This document shows positions 47,178 through 60,724 of a DNA stretch of 64,000 nt, piece by piece. The position numbers were made by a program, and so were the translations under genes. Position 1 is the first letter of the stretch. Each line of letters starts with the position of its first letter. Below the pieces are notes generated by a model. The model searched no databases, was not told where the DNA came from, and was given only the letters and a program-made list of their open reading frames with translations. The stretch covers positions 16,294,590 through 16,358,589 of the forward strand of contig OY740768.1 in NCBI GenBank assembly GCA_963513935.1, in the 5' to 3' direction. The stretch is from Aphrophora alni. Taxonomy: Eukaryota > Arthropoda > Insecta > Hemiptera > Aphrophoridae.

Positions 47178-47882
47178 AACAGGCAGAGAATTGAAGAAAA
47201 TTAAATGTCTCACAAAACGTCAATTATAAGAAAAAACAAATAGTTTACAAAATAAAAATATACGCGAAAACTTCAATTATTAGGAACTTTATAGATTGTG
47301 CTCTTTTAGGATTCATTATAAAAAATATAAACAAACTATATATTATACTCTAATACTATTTATTTTTAAAGTATTATCATCCGAAAAAAATAATCCATTC
47401 TATAACTTTGCACGATCTTTGTTATTGCATACAAAATAAAATCCGCAGCCCTTTTCTCACTTCCTCAAATAAGTATTAAAACGACTGTGTATTTCAATTG
47501 TTTTCTTGTATAAGTTTTTTTATAAGGAAACTAAGCTCTTTTTATACCTTTGTTTTTACTTTACTTTATCAGATATGTATTATTACGATTTAAGCAAATG
47601 TATAAAAGGAGCAATAAAATGTTCACTCATTACGAATGTATGTTATTGTTAATCAAATCGAGGATATGAAATTCAAACTTGAATTTACTATCACACACCT
47701 TACACACATCGTATTGAGAAATTATAATATCGTTTTTGATTTAGCCAAAATAAGGTGAAAATAAAATATCATTAAATTAAACATGAACTTAGGTAAGACT
47801 AAACTGTCCTTTGTCAAATTCAAAATGTGCCCTTAGTAATATATATATTACTAAGTTACACAAATCGAGCTATATATATATA
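47056..47882 (+). repeat. Dispersed direct repeat pair ending in AT tracts
   Basis: 47056-47135 and 47793-47876 share TCCTTTGTC(c/a)AATTC, then CCCTTAGTAATA, then TATTACTAAGTTACACAAA in the same order and orientation. Both copies lead straight into an AT microsatellite. This looks like a small mobile repeat whose end seeds the AT tract. Confidence 0.7.
47130..47175. repeat. (AT)n microsatellite
   Basis: About 22 AT units directly after a dispersed direct repeat (47056-47130). Confidence 0.95.
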
Positions 47883-49559
47883 TACGGCTTCATAAATTTT
47901 GAATTACAACTTTAACATCACCAATCAAAAACATCGGAATTCAATTGACTTATTCCCGCCAGAAAATAGTTGCGTGTTAAACGCAAAATTTGTTTTCTTT
48001 TGTAGAGTTTTATACTTTTAACTTTCAAATTAATTTAGGCCTAAAACCGAGATTTATTTTTTGTAAATTCCAACAAGTCATGCTAGAACAAAGAATTAAC
48101 AGACATATTTCAGGTAAGGAGAAGCAATATTGTACTAATGACAACATTTCGCATGACAACAAGACATAATTTCAGTTAACTGAAAGTTAAATTATTTATG
48201 AATTTTATTAAGTGACGTATAATTTTATTCTGGTTTTTAAGAACTGTTTGTAAAATAACGTATGTTTGAAAGTTATTTACAAACTTCGTATGTTTGAAAG
48301 ATTTGAGGTTCGGACAGAAAAAAAAAGTTTTCAACTTCTAGAATAGTGTTTTACTCTTAAGAAGCTTTACTGTATCGTGATGAATTAAAATATTCTAACA
48401 ATAAAGCCCAAAGTATATTTCACTCTACAAATTCTGTTTTAGTGATTATTTATAAACCTTAAAATGAAGAAATTTATGTCAGAATAAAACTGAGTAAGTC
48501 GACCTTTGCACATACTATTTGACACTTCAATAATCACAACTAAAATGTATTATTAGAAAAACGTTTTTGACTCAAACTAATATAAACATAAAGTTTATTT
48601 ACAAAATACTTAATGAGAATTTTATTATTATCTTTAACATTATTGTTTCTATCGATTTAATGGTTACGATATTGTTACTATTTAAGAGTAAAATTTAGGG
48701 TATAATTTGCTTTGTCTGGTTCTTATTTTTATCGGGTAATATTTTTATATTTGAGAGTCTGATAATGTAATAGAATTTTATTCTTTTTACAGTTAAGTTA
48801 TTCTTGAAAAGTTTAGATTTTTAACAAAATTGCTTTTGTGTGGGTGAAATTTAGGAGAGAATAAAATGGATCACCTCAAGAACAGTATTTTTGAACGACT
48901 ATAATTTTTCAATATTGTTCAAAATGGTTTACAATGATTTCTAATAAATTAATAACTGTTAGTCTCAATTACTTTAAGTTTGACAAACATTGATTAAAAT
49001 TAGAAATTTACTTTTTTTAATGAAAGAGTTTAGAATAAAATATTATTAGAAGACATTTTTGTTACCTCATTTTTTTCTGACAGACTATTTTTCAAAAGTT
49101 TCGCAAACTGGTCACGAAACACTAAATATGCAGTAGAAATGTTATCAGGTTGATTTTGATTCCAATTATGGGTAGGTATCACAGTTGTGAACATTAAGGT
49201 ATATATTTAATTTCATTATGGTTAAAGGCTTTATGTTATATATAAACTGTGCAAGGTTTATTATATAACAAATGTCCTATTAAATCCTTTTATTTAATTA
49301 AACAAGTTCACTGAATTAAACAAAACAGATTTTTTATGGCTACGAAACAAATTTTATCTTCTCTTTCTAGCACTAAATTGTTAAGAATATAATTGTTAAA
49401 TGTTCAAAATATCTTTTAAAAGGTTTGTCATTCTATCCTTTTTATTCCATTTTCCTTTAATTAGTTGTAATAACGAAAAGTAAGACAAGAGTATTGCATT
49501 TTATAGAGAATTTTATTTTGGACATAGCAGAGTAGATAGTTAAAGACCACTTAGAAGTG

Positions 49560-50008
49560 TTTTAGTTTAGTTTTATTGCTGAATCATTCAAACTGTAGAA
49601 GTTTTAAACTTTAAGTGGAGAACTATTCCAGACAAATATAAGTTATATACTGTGTTAGTAAAATCGTAAAGTACCTAACTTAATATTGTGTATTTAAAAG
49701 TACGCGCTATTGTGTATTTAAAATATATTTTAAGGTGTTTTATAACTTACACTTTTATTCCGATTGTGTTTTTATCATTTGTAATAGTAAAATGCGATAA
49801 AAAAAGTATTTACAGTAATATCATTAAGAATTTTCTTTTTGACAAATTGGAGTATAAAATTGAAATAGATATGTACTTAAACGTATATCTTAAAATTTTA
49901 TGTAATTGTTGTTTGAGTTTATTGCTGAATTATTGCAACTATACAAGTTTCAACTTCAAGTCCAGCACTATTCCAAAGAAATATACTTTATGATGTGTTA
50001 ATAAAATA
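49560..50008 (+). repeat. Diverged direct repeat pair (~95 bp)
   Basis: 49566-49662 and 49913-50008 share TTTATTGCTGAAT, GAACTATTCCAGA-like and GTGTTA(g/a)TAAAAT blocks in the same order. Between them (49684-49731) a 15-bp unit, ATTGTGTATTTAAAA, is also repeated. Confidence 0.6.
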
Positions 50009-53000
50009 TATACGATTATAAGCTCATTAACAGGCCTAATGAGATTATAATATTAATGAAATAAGAAATTTAAAGAATAATTATTTATTGGGAATGTTTA
50101 AATATCTTGTGGAACAGCATATGTAAACTGAAAATCAAATTGGGTACGATGTTTATAAAAAAAATGGTAATGCAATTCACAGAAAAATATCTTAACGTAA
50201 AAAATCCTAAACAGTGATATGTTAATGAATGTGTCGTATAGGCTGGGCAAAAGTTTGGAATGAATTTTAATGATCACATTTTCAAGTAAAAAGATGTTTG
50301 ATTGTGCGTTGAAAGCTGAGTCCCAAGGGTATATACATAGTGCAAAGAATTTGCGATCACTAATTAAAGCAGTTCAACAAATTAATAAAATTTATTTTAT
50401 TATAACATTTTAAAATGGCCGATTAAATTTCACACACAATTTCTTCACACACCGAAATGTGTTCACCGGATTTTTTTTATTTAACGATGTATTAACTCAG
50501 CCTGAGTTCCACATGTAAACTCGTACAACTAAGAAAAAAAAGAACTTCAAAATTTATGCACTAGATGCGATTTAGTTCTCATTATAACTGTTTAATAAAT
50601 CATGAAACATTTTATTATATTACGATTGGTTGGTTGCTATTTGAATTTGTATAGCTTAAATTTTATAGAGAGAGATCGTATGTTAAATACAAAATATTAA
50701 ATTTGATTTATAATTTTGCATACAGAGAAGGTAAATAAAACTTACTACTGCTATCACTTATTTCAAAACAAGTAATTGATTTTTGTAATTTTGCATGCTT
50801 TATCATTTGATTTGATCGAACCAAGTTCTTACGATAAACAAAACTTTCCAATCTTGATATCATCCAAATTTATGTAATTTCTGAAATTATGGAAATTATG
50901 TTGTATAATTACCTTTTTTTAGTTGCTCTTTAATTGTTTTATACGAAATACTGAAATTTATTCTACAGTTTACAGTACGAATTTGTAAAGCAAATGGTTA
51001 AATGGTAAACAACATTTTAATGTAAGTAACGGAATATACAAAACACATTTTATAAACATATAAAATTACTTCCAAAAAGATTTTAAAAAATCTTTTTAGA
51101 CATTTTATTTTTAACGAGATTTAAGTAAGCTGTATGTTTCACACCTTAAAACACTTTTACAATTTGTTATGTGTTCTTCTTACGTGAAAATAAATACTAC
51201 CACTATAAAAAAAGTTGAAATATATTTATCATACAACTTGTAATTCTCGTGTAGGCCCTAATGTAATTCTCAAGGTGATAGCTGTGTAATTCTGTCAAAA
51301 GTAAAATCGTGTTTCACCTATGAGAAAATAAAGAATAACAATCAGATTTATTTTTGTCCCCGTTTTATGAATATTGCGGAGAAGTTCGTTATAAAATACG
51401 ATTCACCTTCTGTGATGGTAACATATGAATAAGTTCCCAAGCCAAAGTTTGTGGCGTTTTATTTACCTAAAAAGGTAAATAATTAACGTTACTTTTCAAA
51501 TTAACACAATAATTTGTAAAAAAAATACAAGTGTTGTTTTATATAAGGTTTCAACATTTGTCAAGTGCCAATTTTTTTAATTAGGTTATCATTTATGATA
51601 ACTTATTTACGTTATTCGTTTTTTGGAATGTAAATGTACCTCTCACAATATACAATCTATATAACTTAAAATATAAGAGACATTTAGAGTAACAATTATC
51701 GAAAAAAAAAAAGAAATGCATTAACGTGTTAAAACAAAAGTTACATAAGTTAGAAAGGAGTGAAAATAGCTGGAGGTAAGTCATCATTCAGAGTGATAAT
51801 TGAAAAAAATGAAATGGAAAGATGAATACTATTGAGATCAACTATTGATGGAATAAAATGCTTTTTATTTACAAAGGCCAGAATAGTGAAAAATTGTTTA
51901 CAGTTAAGTTTGGTCTTTATAACTTCGTCGGAATATATTTATTCATTTATTCCGAACAACTTCTCACATATTCGTTGTATAAAGTTACGTCATATACCAA
52001 CATATTTGTGTCGACTTTTCTCGGATACATAAACTTTGACTTATCCTGGGTCTAAAAAGTTGTTTGGGGAGATATTTCAGTCTGACTAGAGTCTGTCGTC
52101 GTTGTCCCTTCTATGCGCAGTTGCACTACAACCCCGACCAGTTGACCGATTGTAATAATGAAGTATTTTGGCTATGTGTCGGGACATGTTATTTTTTTTA
52201 TAATTAAATATTTGGCCGTAACAAAATGATACAAAAATAGTGATTAAAATTTTTTTTTTTTATTTTAAAACGTGGTTTTGTGTTTTTGAACAAATTTTGC
52301 TATAGGTCCTCAAAGGTTTTTGTAACAATACATGTAGGTCTTCATCTCTCCAAAAAAATTCTCGTTTGCGATATATCGGTAAAATAAGTAAAAATCAGTA
52401 ATCGGGTTATTATAAAAGAGTCCCATTGGAAAATCGGTTTCACCGATTTCGTTCACATTGTATTGAAAAGGCTAGACTGATGATCCAAACTCGAAAGCAA
52501 TATTTTAGGTAAACCCATAATATGGTTTAGAAGTAATTGGATTTAAAAAATTTTTTTAACCATTGTAATTAAACAGTTTATTTAAATCAAATAGTATATA
52601 CTCTGAAAACATTATCTGTAACACAAAGGAAACAGGTTTTCCTCGTTTGTTATTGGTAATGGAAGTTTGTGCAATGTTTTTTCACTGTTAATTTAAACTT
52701 CTCTAGTCTACCTTATTCACTCATTCTATTATTCTTTATTTTAAGTACGAAAATTGTTGAATTTTCTTAAACAATGGTAACAAAATTGATATTATAACTT
52801 GCATAACGTTCTGATTTATCCACGAAATTTTTGCAACATTAAAACTATTTTATGGATAATTTAAAAATGTACAAACCGAATATTAATTGTGTATACTAAT
52901 TTCCGGTGGCTCTATTAATTGTGAAATAACTCCCTATAAATTAAAACTTATTTTAGGTTATATTATTATAAGTTTAATTTAGATTAGGTTATCTAATCTT

Positions 53001-54521
53001 GTTTTTTATTACCTACGAAGCAGACCTAAATTAATAATTTGATTAAGGAAAACAAGGTTTATGAAATATATATAACAATCAGTCAGTGGATTAAAATATA
53101 TTGTGAAAATGTATGGAAACCAACAACGTATATTTTATAAATACGACGGTATATTCTAATTCTAGCATTATTAGACGGCTTTACTTCCACTTAAATATGT
53201 AACCATATCCCTCAAGGTCAAGCAGTTGATGTTTTTTCAGTTAACTTTTTTTCATTACAAAACATGAAGCAGGAGTAAAATGTAATTCTGTAATACACAG
53301 AATGCGTAATTATTTTCATCTTAAGCAACTTAATATATTTACAAGAAACCAATTAAGTTTTGATGATAGTTTAATTTAAACCTCTAAAACATATTATGAA
53401 AGAATATTTCAATTATATTTAAAGAAGTATTTGTACTGTCAGTTTAACATAAAATGTGTAACTTAAATAACTGCGAATAACATCTCAGAGAGATTTAAAA
53501 TAAAACTTATATTTTAAATATTAGTAAATCCAACCCTTCAAATCTATACTAATGCTAAATAAAAATATGAAAGCTTTGGTAATTGAGAAAATAAAGTTTT
53601 TTTAATAGAAATACGTCTAATTCGTAAAATTTCGAATTAAAAAGTTGTTATCTCTCCCCGCCCCCTTCTCCACACCCAATATGTTCAGTATGAGAATTGA
53701 CTTTCTTCTTGTCAACATTGTGAATCAAGAACTTCATCCCACAATAGACAATAAAACAATTCCTTTAGTGAGATACAATATGCAACAAATATCCTAGTTC
53801 GATCAGTTTGTCAGCTATACATTTAATTGCGGTTGAATTCGTAAATAAATAATTATAGATAGAATAACATTTTAAAGAATACACAATGTAAAAGTAACTT
53901 AATATGTATAACTATTCAAAGATAAACCAAGCTGGAAAACTTCTAAAAATCTGTTACTAATATCGAAGGAGTTGCGAATTCGAGTTAAGATTTCTTAAGG
54001 ACTAAACGACTCCATCATGCACTAGTAATCGTCAACTCTATAGTGAATCTATAAATTGAGCTTCATATAACAGGTACAGATTGTACATATAACAGATTAG
54101 CTGTAGGAAGAAAATCATTTGGCAGTGCTATTTCTATCTTGGATGTAGTATTTTGGTCTATCTGTAGGGGTGTTAGTTTCAAAAAATTGTGTATCAATTG
54201 TGTGGTATTTGGTACAATGAAAGATTGATTGTCGCCATCAAAGGAGATTGAAACGGTTGTGTATTGTCGTTAGAGTGACGTGTATATTAACATAACATTG
54301 GTCAGTTCAACTCCTTCCGTCAATGTAGGCCAGGTGTAACGATTTTGGGCGTTAATTTGTTGTAGTTTTAGTAACCAAGTTGCTCCGTCGCTGGCAGGAG
54401 ATGTTGTTTAATTTACCTGGAAAGTAACACTGGGAGGATAAGTGGTTCAATCACCAACAATTAATTAATAACCACCCCCACCAGACGCTTTTCGTTTGCT
54501 CCTGGAAAATTTACAACATTT

Positions 54522-54523
54522 AT

Positions 54524-54558
<35 letters not shown>
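54522..54558. repeat. Poly(T) tract
   Basis: About 36 T in a row, next to a GC-richer unrecognised segment (54140-54510). Confidence 0.9.
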
Positions 54559-54561
<3 letters not shown>

Positions 54562-57500
54562 CTAGTATGTTTGTGACAGTCACTAAGATTTTATAAGAGC
54601 ATAGAGTCAATGCAATATCTTCCTAAATTATGAGGTCAATATTTTGATATTTTATTCTATTTCTGTTTACTAAAATAATGTTGGTATACTAACACTATTA
54701 TAAATGTACGTGCCACTGAATATGTTTAAACAATGCGTAATATCGAATGTGTGTCTGTAAGTGTGTGTGTGTGTGTGTATATGTTTGTTTATATTTGTAT
54801 ACATTAACAAATATATAAATAAATACGCCCCCGTAGGTTTTACAATGTCGGATTATTCCTTTGGTAAAAACAAACATTTAGTTTATTATTTTATTTTAAG
54901 TCTGTGGAAAGGTGTAAAAATTTAGTCTAGTTTAAGTCTATATTATTATATCTGCATTCTTACGACGTATTAGAGTAACTTGTATTTTGTTGAAAGTTGT
55001 ATATGTAGTAGATATTTAACATACATCCTTTCTGTTGTTTCTGGTTAGCTAAGAATGTAGTTTAAATAAATGTCCAAGTTTCATTGTAACTATATTCACA
55101 TTTAGGAAATTAAAGAATCCCCAATGTTGTTTGAAGATTCTTTGTCTTCCTTACTAGAGTAATTTTCAGTAAGAAGTATCCAATTCACTTATATTAACCA
55201 AAATATATAAAATATTGTAGGCTCACTTTGTTATATCTTCAATCTTTATAATTTTTTTTAAAATAACGTACAAAAACAAAAAATATAATATACAAATACA
55301 TTTTACATTCCACTTATCATTAACATTGTAGTCACGCATACTGATAACACTAACCAGAATCAATTACACAAAAATATTAAATTTATTTAAAATACCCTAT
55401 TGGGTGATCGATTTTTTATCTATACAACAAATTCAACATTGCTTAAATCATTTTTTCATTTTCATTTCCCGCACCTCCTGGTAATAGGAACTAGGGTCGC
55501 TTAGAGCATTAAAGCACAATAATTTACCAATGATTACATGAGTAAGCAACATTGCTTTTATTTTAGCGAATACAGTTGATTAACTGTATACAAAATATGA
55601 TTAACGGTATTGGATAAATAATCCCTTATACATTGTAAATTAAGCACAACTGTCTGGGTATTTATTAATTTAATAATAACTAGAACCCTCCAAATTTTTA
55701 CATTGTAGTTCAGCAGTGCCTGATACAATTTTATTTGATGTTTCAGTAGGCTATTGAGCCATCTTATTACATCAAGTATTTCGTAATTACTATCATTGAA
55801 AATTAAATATCGATAATTAAACTATATTCAAAAATGGATTAGAAATATATCCCGCTATAGTGTAAACTAAATATTATACCTTAGAATGTCAATTTATCAT
55901 TTACATAGTTATCTTAAACTCAAATAACCAAAATTCTCTACAAGTTGTTTAAACCAAAATATCATTCATTTAATAAAAACTTTATGTGCATTACACACAC
56001 TATATCTGTAACATAATGTATGAATATTTACTATAATTTCAATATTGAATAACTCGCATATTGAAATGTTTTATAAAAACTCATATTTAATTAATTTATT
56101 AAAAAAAGAAAATAAAGTATTTCTAACCTATTCCACGTATTTTACTGTGTTATTAAAAAATTATTTCAATGTTTATATATTTAGTCATTTATATTTTAAT
56201 TATTTCAAGGACAAAATTTCTTATGATAACTTTGCAGGAAAGTTCCAAGTTACATAATTTTTATCAATTCTCCATCAATGGAATTAGTGTAACTTCACTA
56301 TCTTAAGATCAATTATCACAAAACGTTAAAACGGAAAGAATAATGTGAACATAAACAAACACATAATTTCTCAAATTTATAATTTGTTGTTTTTAATAAG
56401 GTAAAATAAAGAAAAACTGAATAAGTTTGCTAACATTAGAGTATCACTTTTGTTTGATATAAACTGCAAAAATCGATTTGTATACATCTGTAACAAACAA
56501 TCTTAACAAAACGAATGGGTATTTAAATTTTAAATTGACATGTTGATTTTTGTTTGTTTACAATAAAGCTTTAACATATTCGACATTTATTTTCAAACCA
56601 TCTTGTATTTAATGGTACAACTCTTAAACATTTTAAAATAATGTGAATGTTTCTCATATATAATTACGTTTTTATAGCTATAAAACCTTACAAAAATTTA
56701 TAATAACAATTGTCACGTTGTCTAAAGAAAATAAAAAAAATAATAATGTTTGAAAAGATAGTCTAACTTTCTAAGTAACATTTCGTCAAATTAAGTGACA
56801 CGTTAGTATCTAACCGACGCACAATAGCACAAATAGCAAATATGTGTAATGTTTAAAATATCATTATTAATTGTTTCATGATATACATAACTGCATTAAT
56901 GAAAATGCATTAAAGTAATCAAAATATTTGGCAAAACAATCACGAAAATAATGTTTCATGTAGTTTTTGTCCCAGTGTTCAACGTAAATATTTTAATGAA
57001 TATCGGACATTTACTTGGATAAAAAGGAAAACAATCCTACATCAACGAGCAGACAGTGCAAGCCTGAAGAGTAGAAACAGTTACCACTGAATTATACACA
57101 CATTTGTGATTTTTAATAAATTTAAATAAATGTATATATCTATAACGAAACTATAATCCAATAAAAGTTTTCAAAAATTAAGTTCTGGTGTTCTAAATTT
57201 CCTTGGTTCTCTGTTAAATTTAAAAGTATCCCTAATCGCCATATTTTATTACTACTGTGATTATAAAGGTGATAATCAAGAACCTTAAACCATTATATTA
57301 CATCAGAAATTGATAAGCCAATTGATCTATGGTATGGTTTGAAATTATTTATAAGTAAAAGACTTCAGTCCTCCCATCTAAAAGTACGCTACTGGTAACT
57401 TTAAGTATATCATATTTATGACGTGTTTCATGTCCAACTCCTCCCACACTAATACATTCTAACTACATGACGACAATTGTTCAACCCACTAATGAGTGCC

Positions 57501-57883
57501 TAGCTGTAACATGCTATGGAACTTTTTCTTTTATTATTGATTTGGTTGCCAAATAGTTGACAACATTCTGAGTGTATAAACTAACATACGATGTTTCTTT
57601 TCTTTCCTACACGTTTAATCTATAAGTTAATAAAATCATCATTGAATACTTTATAGAAACAGAACATTTTCCGTAAAATATTCCCATTAATAACACGTTG
57701 AAAAAATAATTTGTTTTAATGTTTAAGATTTAAACCTTAATGAATAATTGTATTAATTTTGGTACTGATTGTTACTAACAAAACGTTAGTTGAAAAGTAT
57801 TTAATATAATTTTTAGTATAATACTAGTCTACTATACATACTGCAAACATTGCAACTATAATAGTCTTCTTCTCTTTTTACAG

Positions 57884-57932
57884 AATCATCAATTGAAAAT
57901 GCAGTGCGATCTTGGTGGAGTGTGCCATTGTG
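57884..57932 (+). other. Small exon-like island with consensus splice sites, unrecognised
   Basis: A 49-bp GC-richer segment after tctctttttacag and before gtgagt. Open frames: SSIENAVRSWWSVPLW (phase 1) and NHQLKMQCDLGGVCHC (phase 0). Both phases are compatible with the island at 12731-12820 if they belonged to one transcript. No family recognised. Confidence 0.3.
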
Positions 57933-58988
57933 GTGAGTTTCTAGTTTCTAGTTTCTAGTTATTCAATTGCCATGTGGAAAAGTATTTTCAAATAACAGCC
58001 AAGTTACTTGCATTTTTTGATAAATTTTAGTCTCATTATTATGTATTGAGACTGGTTCATACAAAGTGATCAACGGTAAAACAAATTGATGGCCAAATAT
58101 TTCTAATTAAACTATTATGAGTTTACACTCGAAGTGAAATATGTTTTAAATGATAAGAATGACCGATTATTATTTTGTAAAACCAAATAGTTTTTTATTC
58201 TTAATCATACATGAAATTTAATTGCTTCAAATTAGCAACGTTTTCCAAGTACGTTATAATACAAATACAAAAAAGGTTTCCAAATGTTTGTAATTTTTTT
58301 ACAATTAGTCGTAATAAACTATTTAAGTAAAGTCTCCGTTTAGTAAAAGTCCAAAATTATTATTTTATTTTAAACTCATATTTCTCGAAATTCAAAACAA
58401 TTTTGAATATTTATAGATCTAGTGAGTTATTTTTTAAATAATTAGATTTATTAACAATAGACATGAAGAACACGGGTGTCTAGCGGTTATATCCTAGCAC
58501 GTACTACATCCCTTCAGCACTAGCAAATTAATCAATAGGTAATATCTGTCTGGATACAATCACTGTCTGTTCAGGGGTTTTAATTTTTTAGGACAGTTTT
58601 ACAATAAGATAATTATTATTTAATTACAATTGAAATATTTAAATTAAAACAAAAAGATAATATTGTGAAGAATAAACTTGAAATTTTTGTAAAAATATAC
58701 AAAAAGCACCAACAGTTGTGAATCACAGAATCACAATTAATAACTGTTTCAACGCCACCAAAATGAGGAGTTATAACAATTAAATGTTTGTTTTCCTTGC
58801 GTTCTTATTGACGTGGAAATATATAGCATTTGTTTTGACTTCATTAAGTGAGAATTTGAAATTTTATTTAGAATAAACGCAGCTATTGTGGCTGTACATT
58901 TTTACGGTCTGTCAACTCGTTACAAATTTGTAGCAAATATCTTGCATTTCTGAAAAATAAACATTTATAAAAGTATCTGAATAAATAG

Positions 58989-59011
58989 TTTTTTTTTTTT
59001 TTTTTTTTTTT
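58989..59011. repeat. Poly(T) tract
   Basis: About 23 T in a row in noncoding DNA. Confidence 0.9.
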
Positions 59012-59865
59012 ACATTGTGCAGAGAAATATTGAATGAATCAAAAATTAATATCGAGTTTTTGAGGATATATCCATTTAGAAACCCTCCTGATGAGACCAA
59101 CATTTTGTTATCTGGAAGGATTTCAGCCTGACGTCCGTTTGACTAGCTTCTGCCGAATGTGCATTGGCCTTGCCAAATTGATGGACCAATATTATAAAAT
59201 TTTGTTAATAACATTTTTCACATCTTGTAAGTTTTTATTTCATTTCGTTGGAAAATCAACTTGAAGTGGTAGCTCTTTATTCTATTTTTAATGGTAGCAC
59301 ATTAGAAATAAACACGAATTTCGATATTCTAAAATTTTGCTAAAGTGTACACTCTGAGGACCAAAACAAAATTTTCTGTTGTCAACTCTCTAAATGCAGG
59401 TTAGCGAATTATCGGTAAAAGAAAGAAAATTAATCATGATTTAAAAAATGTAATTTCTTAGGATATACATTTCCGATTTCTCTCAAATTAAATAAAGGTG
59501 TAAATTAATGACGCAAACCCGTGGAAAAAATCGATTGTAAAAACAAAAGTATGAAACTACGACCGCCGTCTTTGAAAGCTTGAATTGTGCATGAGACAAG
59601 CGCTGTGTACTGAGTATATTATTTACATATATATTTTTTTCTCCTTAGACGGCGACCTTGTTTAACTTCACTTTTTCATTGACATCTACAAAACAGACGT
59701 GTTTTGAAGTTTAATTTAGGTTTGTGTTTATTTCTTTTTTTGGATATTCACAATCACCATTTATTAAAAGTTGTTTCCCAATTATATTTTGGTAAAATTT
59801 GTAATTAGTATAAAATTCATGTAATTTCCCATTTAATTTTTTTAATATTTACCTTTGCGGCTTTC

Positions 59866-60140
59866 TTTGACCAAATCTTCGTTGATTGAATTCTTCTCTG
59901 ACAAAATATACGCCATAGAAATCTTTCAGTTAAAGAAGAACATTATCAGAGAAGATTCGGTCACAAAAGAAAGTTTATTCTTTTTCCGTCAAAGGAGACT
60001 CTTAATGTGTTTTCTGACAGGATCAATGAGAGTTTCGGTCAAAAAAGAATTAGTCACAGAAGATGCGGTCAGAGAAGAGAACGAGTTAAAACTTTCGATT
60101 AGAGAAGAATCCTGAATAATACTTTTGATCAGAGAAGACA
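59866..60140 (+). repeat. Degenerate minisatellite with GGTCAGAGAAGA motif, block 1
   Basis: The motif TT(c/t)(g)GTCA(g/a)AGAAGA recurs irregularly every 25-40 bp (for example near 59934, 59949, 59967, 60033, 60058, 60070, 60100 and 60130), with two inverted units near 59867 and 59889. The open frame across it (Glu/Glu/Arg/Ser-rich) is best explained by the repeat. Confidence 0.7.
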
Positions 60141-60445
60141 ATTCATTGTAAAGCGTATTGGTAACGCTTGGATTTGAAGGGGCAAATTATTTATACAAGT
60201 ATGTTTAATTGCCAGAATCGCATGGACTCCTATTAGAAACGTTTTGTTCAACGGATTCACAATTGATACAATTTAACCTATCCTTACCTAAATGTCAAAC
60301 TAAACTAAACTAAACTTAATTTTTTTTTCCATTTATTTGCCAAAATTTGGCTGAACAGAGAACATGGGATAATGAAAATACAAATATGTTAAACATTAAA
60401 TAACATGCGCATTCGTTCCCATATTAGGCTATATTCAGAGCAATT

Positions 60446-60724
60446 CTATCGATCAGAGAAGAAACCCTTTACGAATTTTCGGTTTTAGAAAAAAGCTGTG
60501 ACAAATTTTTGGTCAGAGAAGATATCTGTTGCGAAAGATTCGTTGACAAAAGCATTAAAACAATTAAACAGCTGTTTAGCTTAGAGAAGAAAGCTATGAC
60601 GTATTTTCGGCCACAGTAGATTCGACCGAAGAAGAAGATTTCAAAAATGAAGCAGCTATTTTGGTGTGAGGCAATTCGATCAAAGACGTAAATATAACCA
60701 TTATTTTTGGTCAAAGAAGACCAC
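60446..60724 (+). repeat. Degenerate minisatellite with GGTCAGAGAAGA motif, block 2
   Basis: The same motif as block 1 (GATCAGAGAAGA, GGTCAGAGAAGA, TTAGAGAAGAAA, GGTCAAAGAAGA), separated from block 1 by about 300 bp without the motif. Confidence 0.7.

Larger units (their letters stand above)
45800..57880. other. AT-rich noncoding stretch with two GC-richer patches
   Basis: GC-richer patches at 52050-52190 and 54140-54510 have sharp edges and no recognisable protein or RNA; both may be old mobile DNA. Repeats at 47056, 47793 and 49560 are listed separately. Confidence 0.6.

Noticed and set aside
59855..60115. 86-codon plus-strand frame rich in Glu, Arg and Ser
   Set aside because: Explained by the repeated GGTCAGAGAAGA motif; block 2 has no matching frame.
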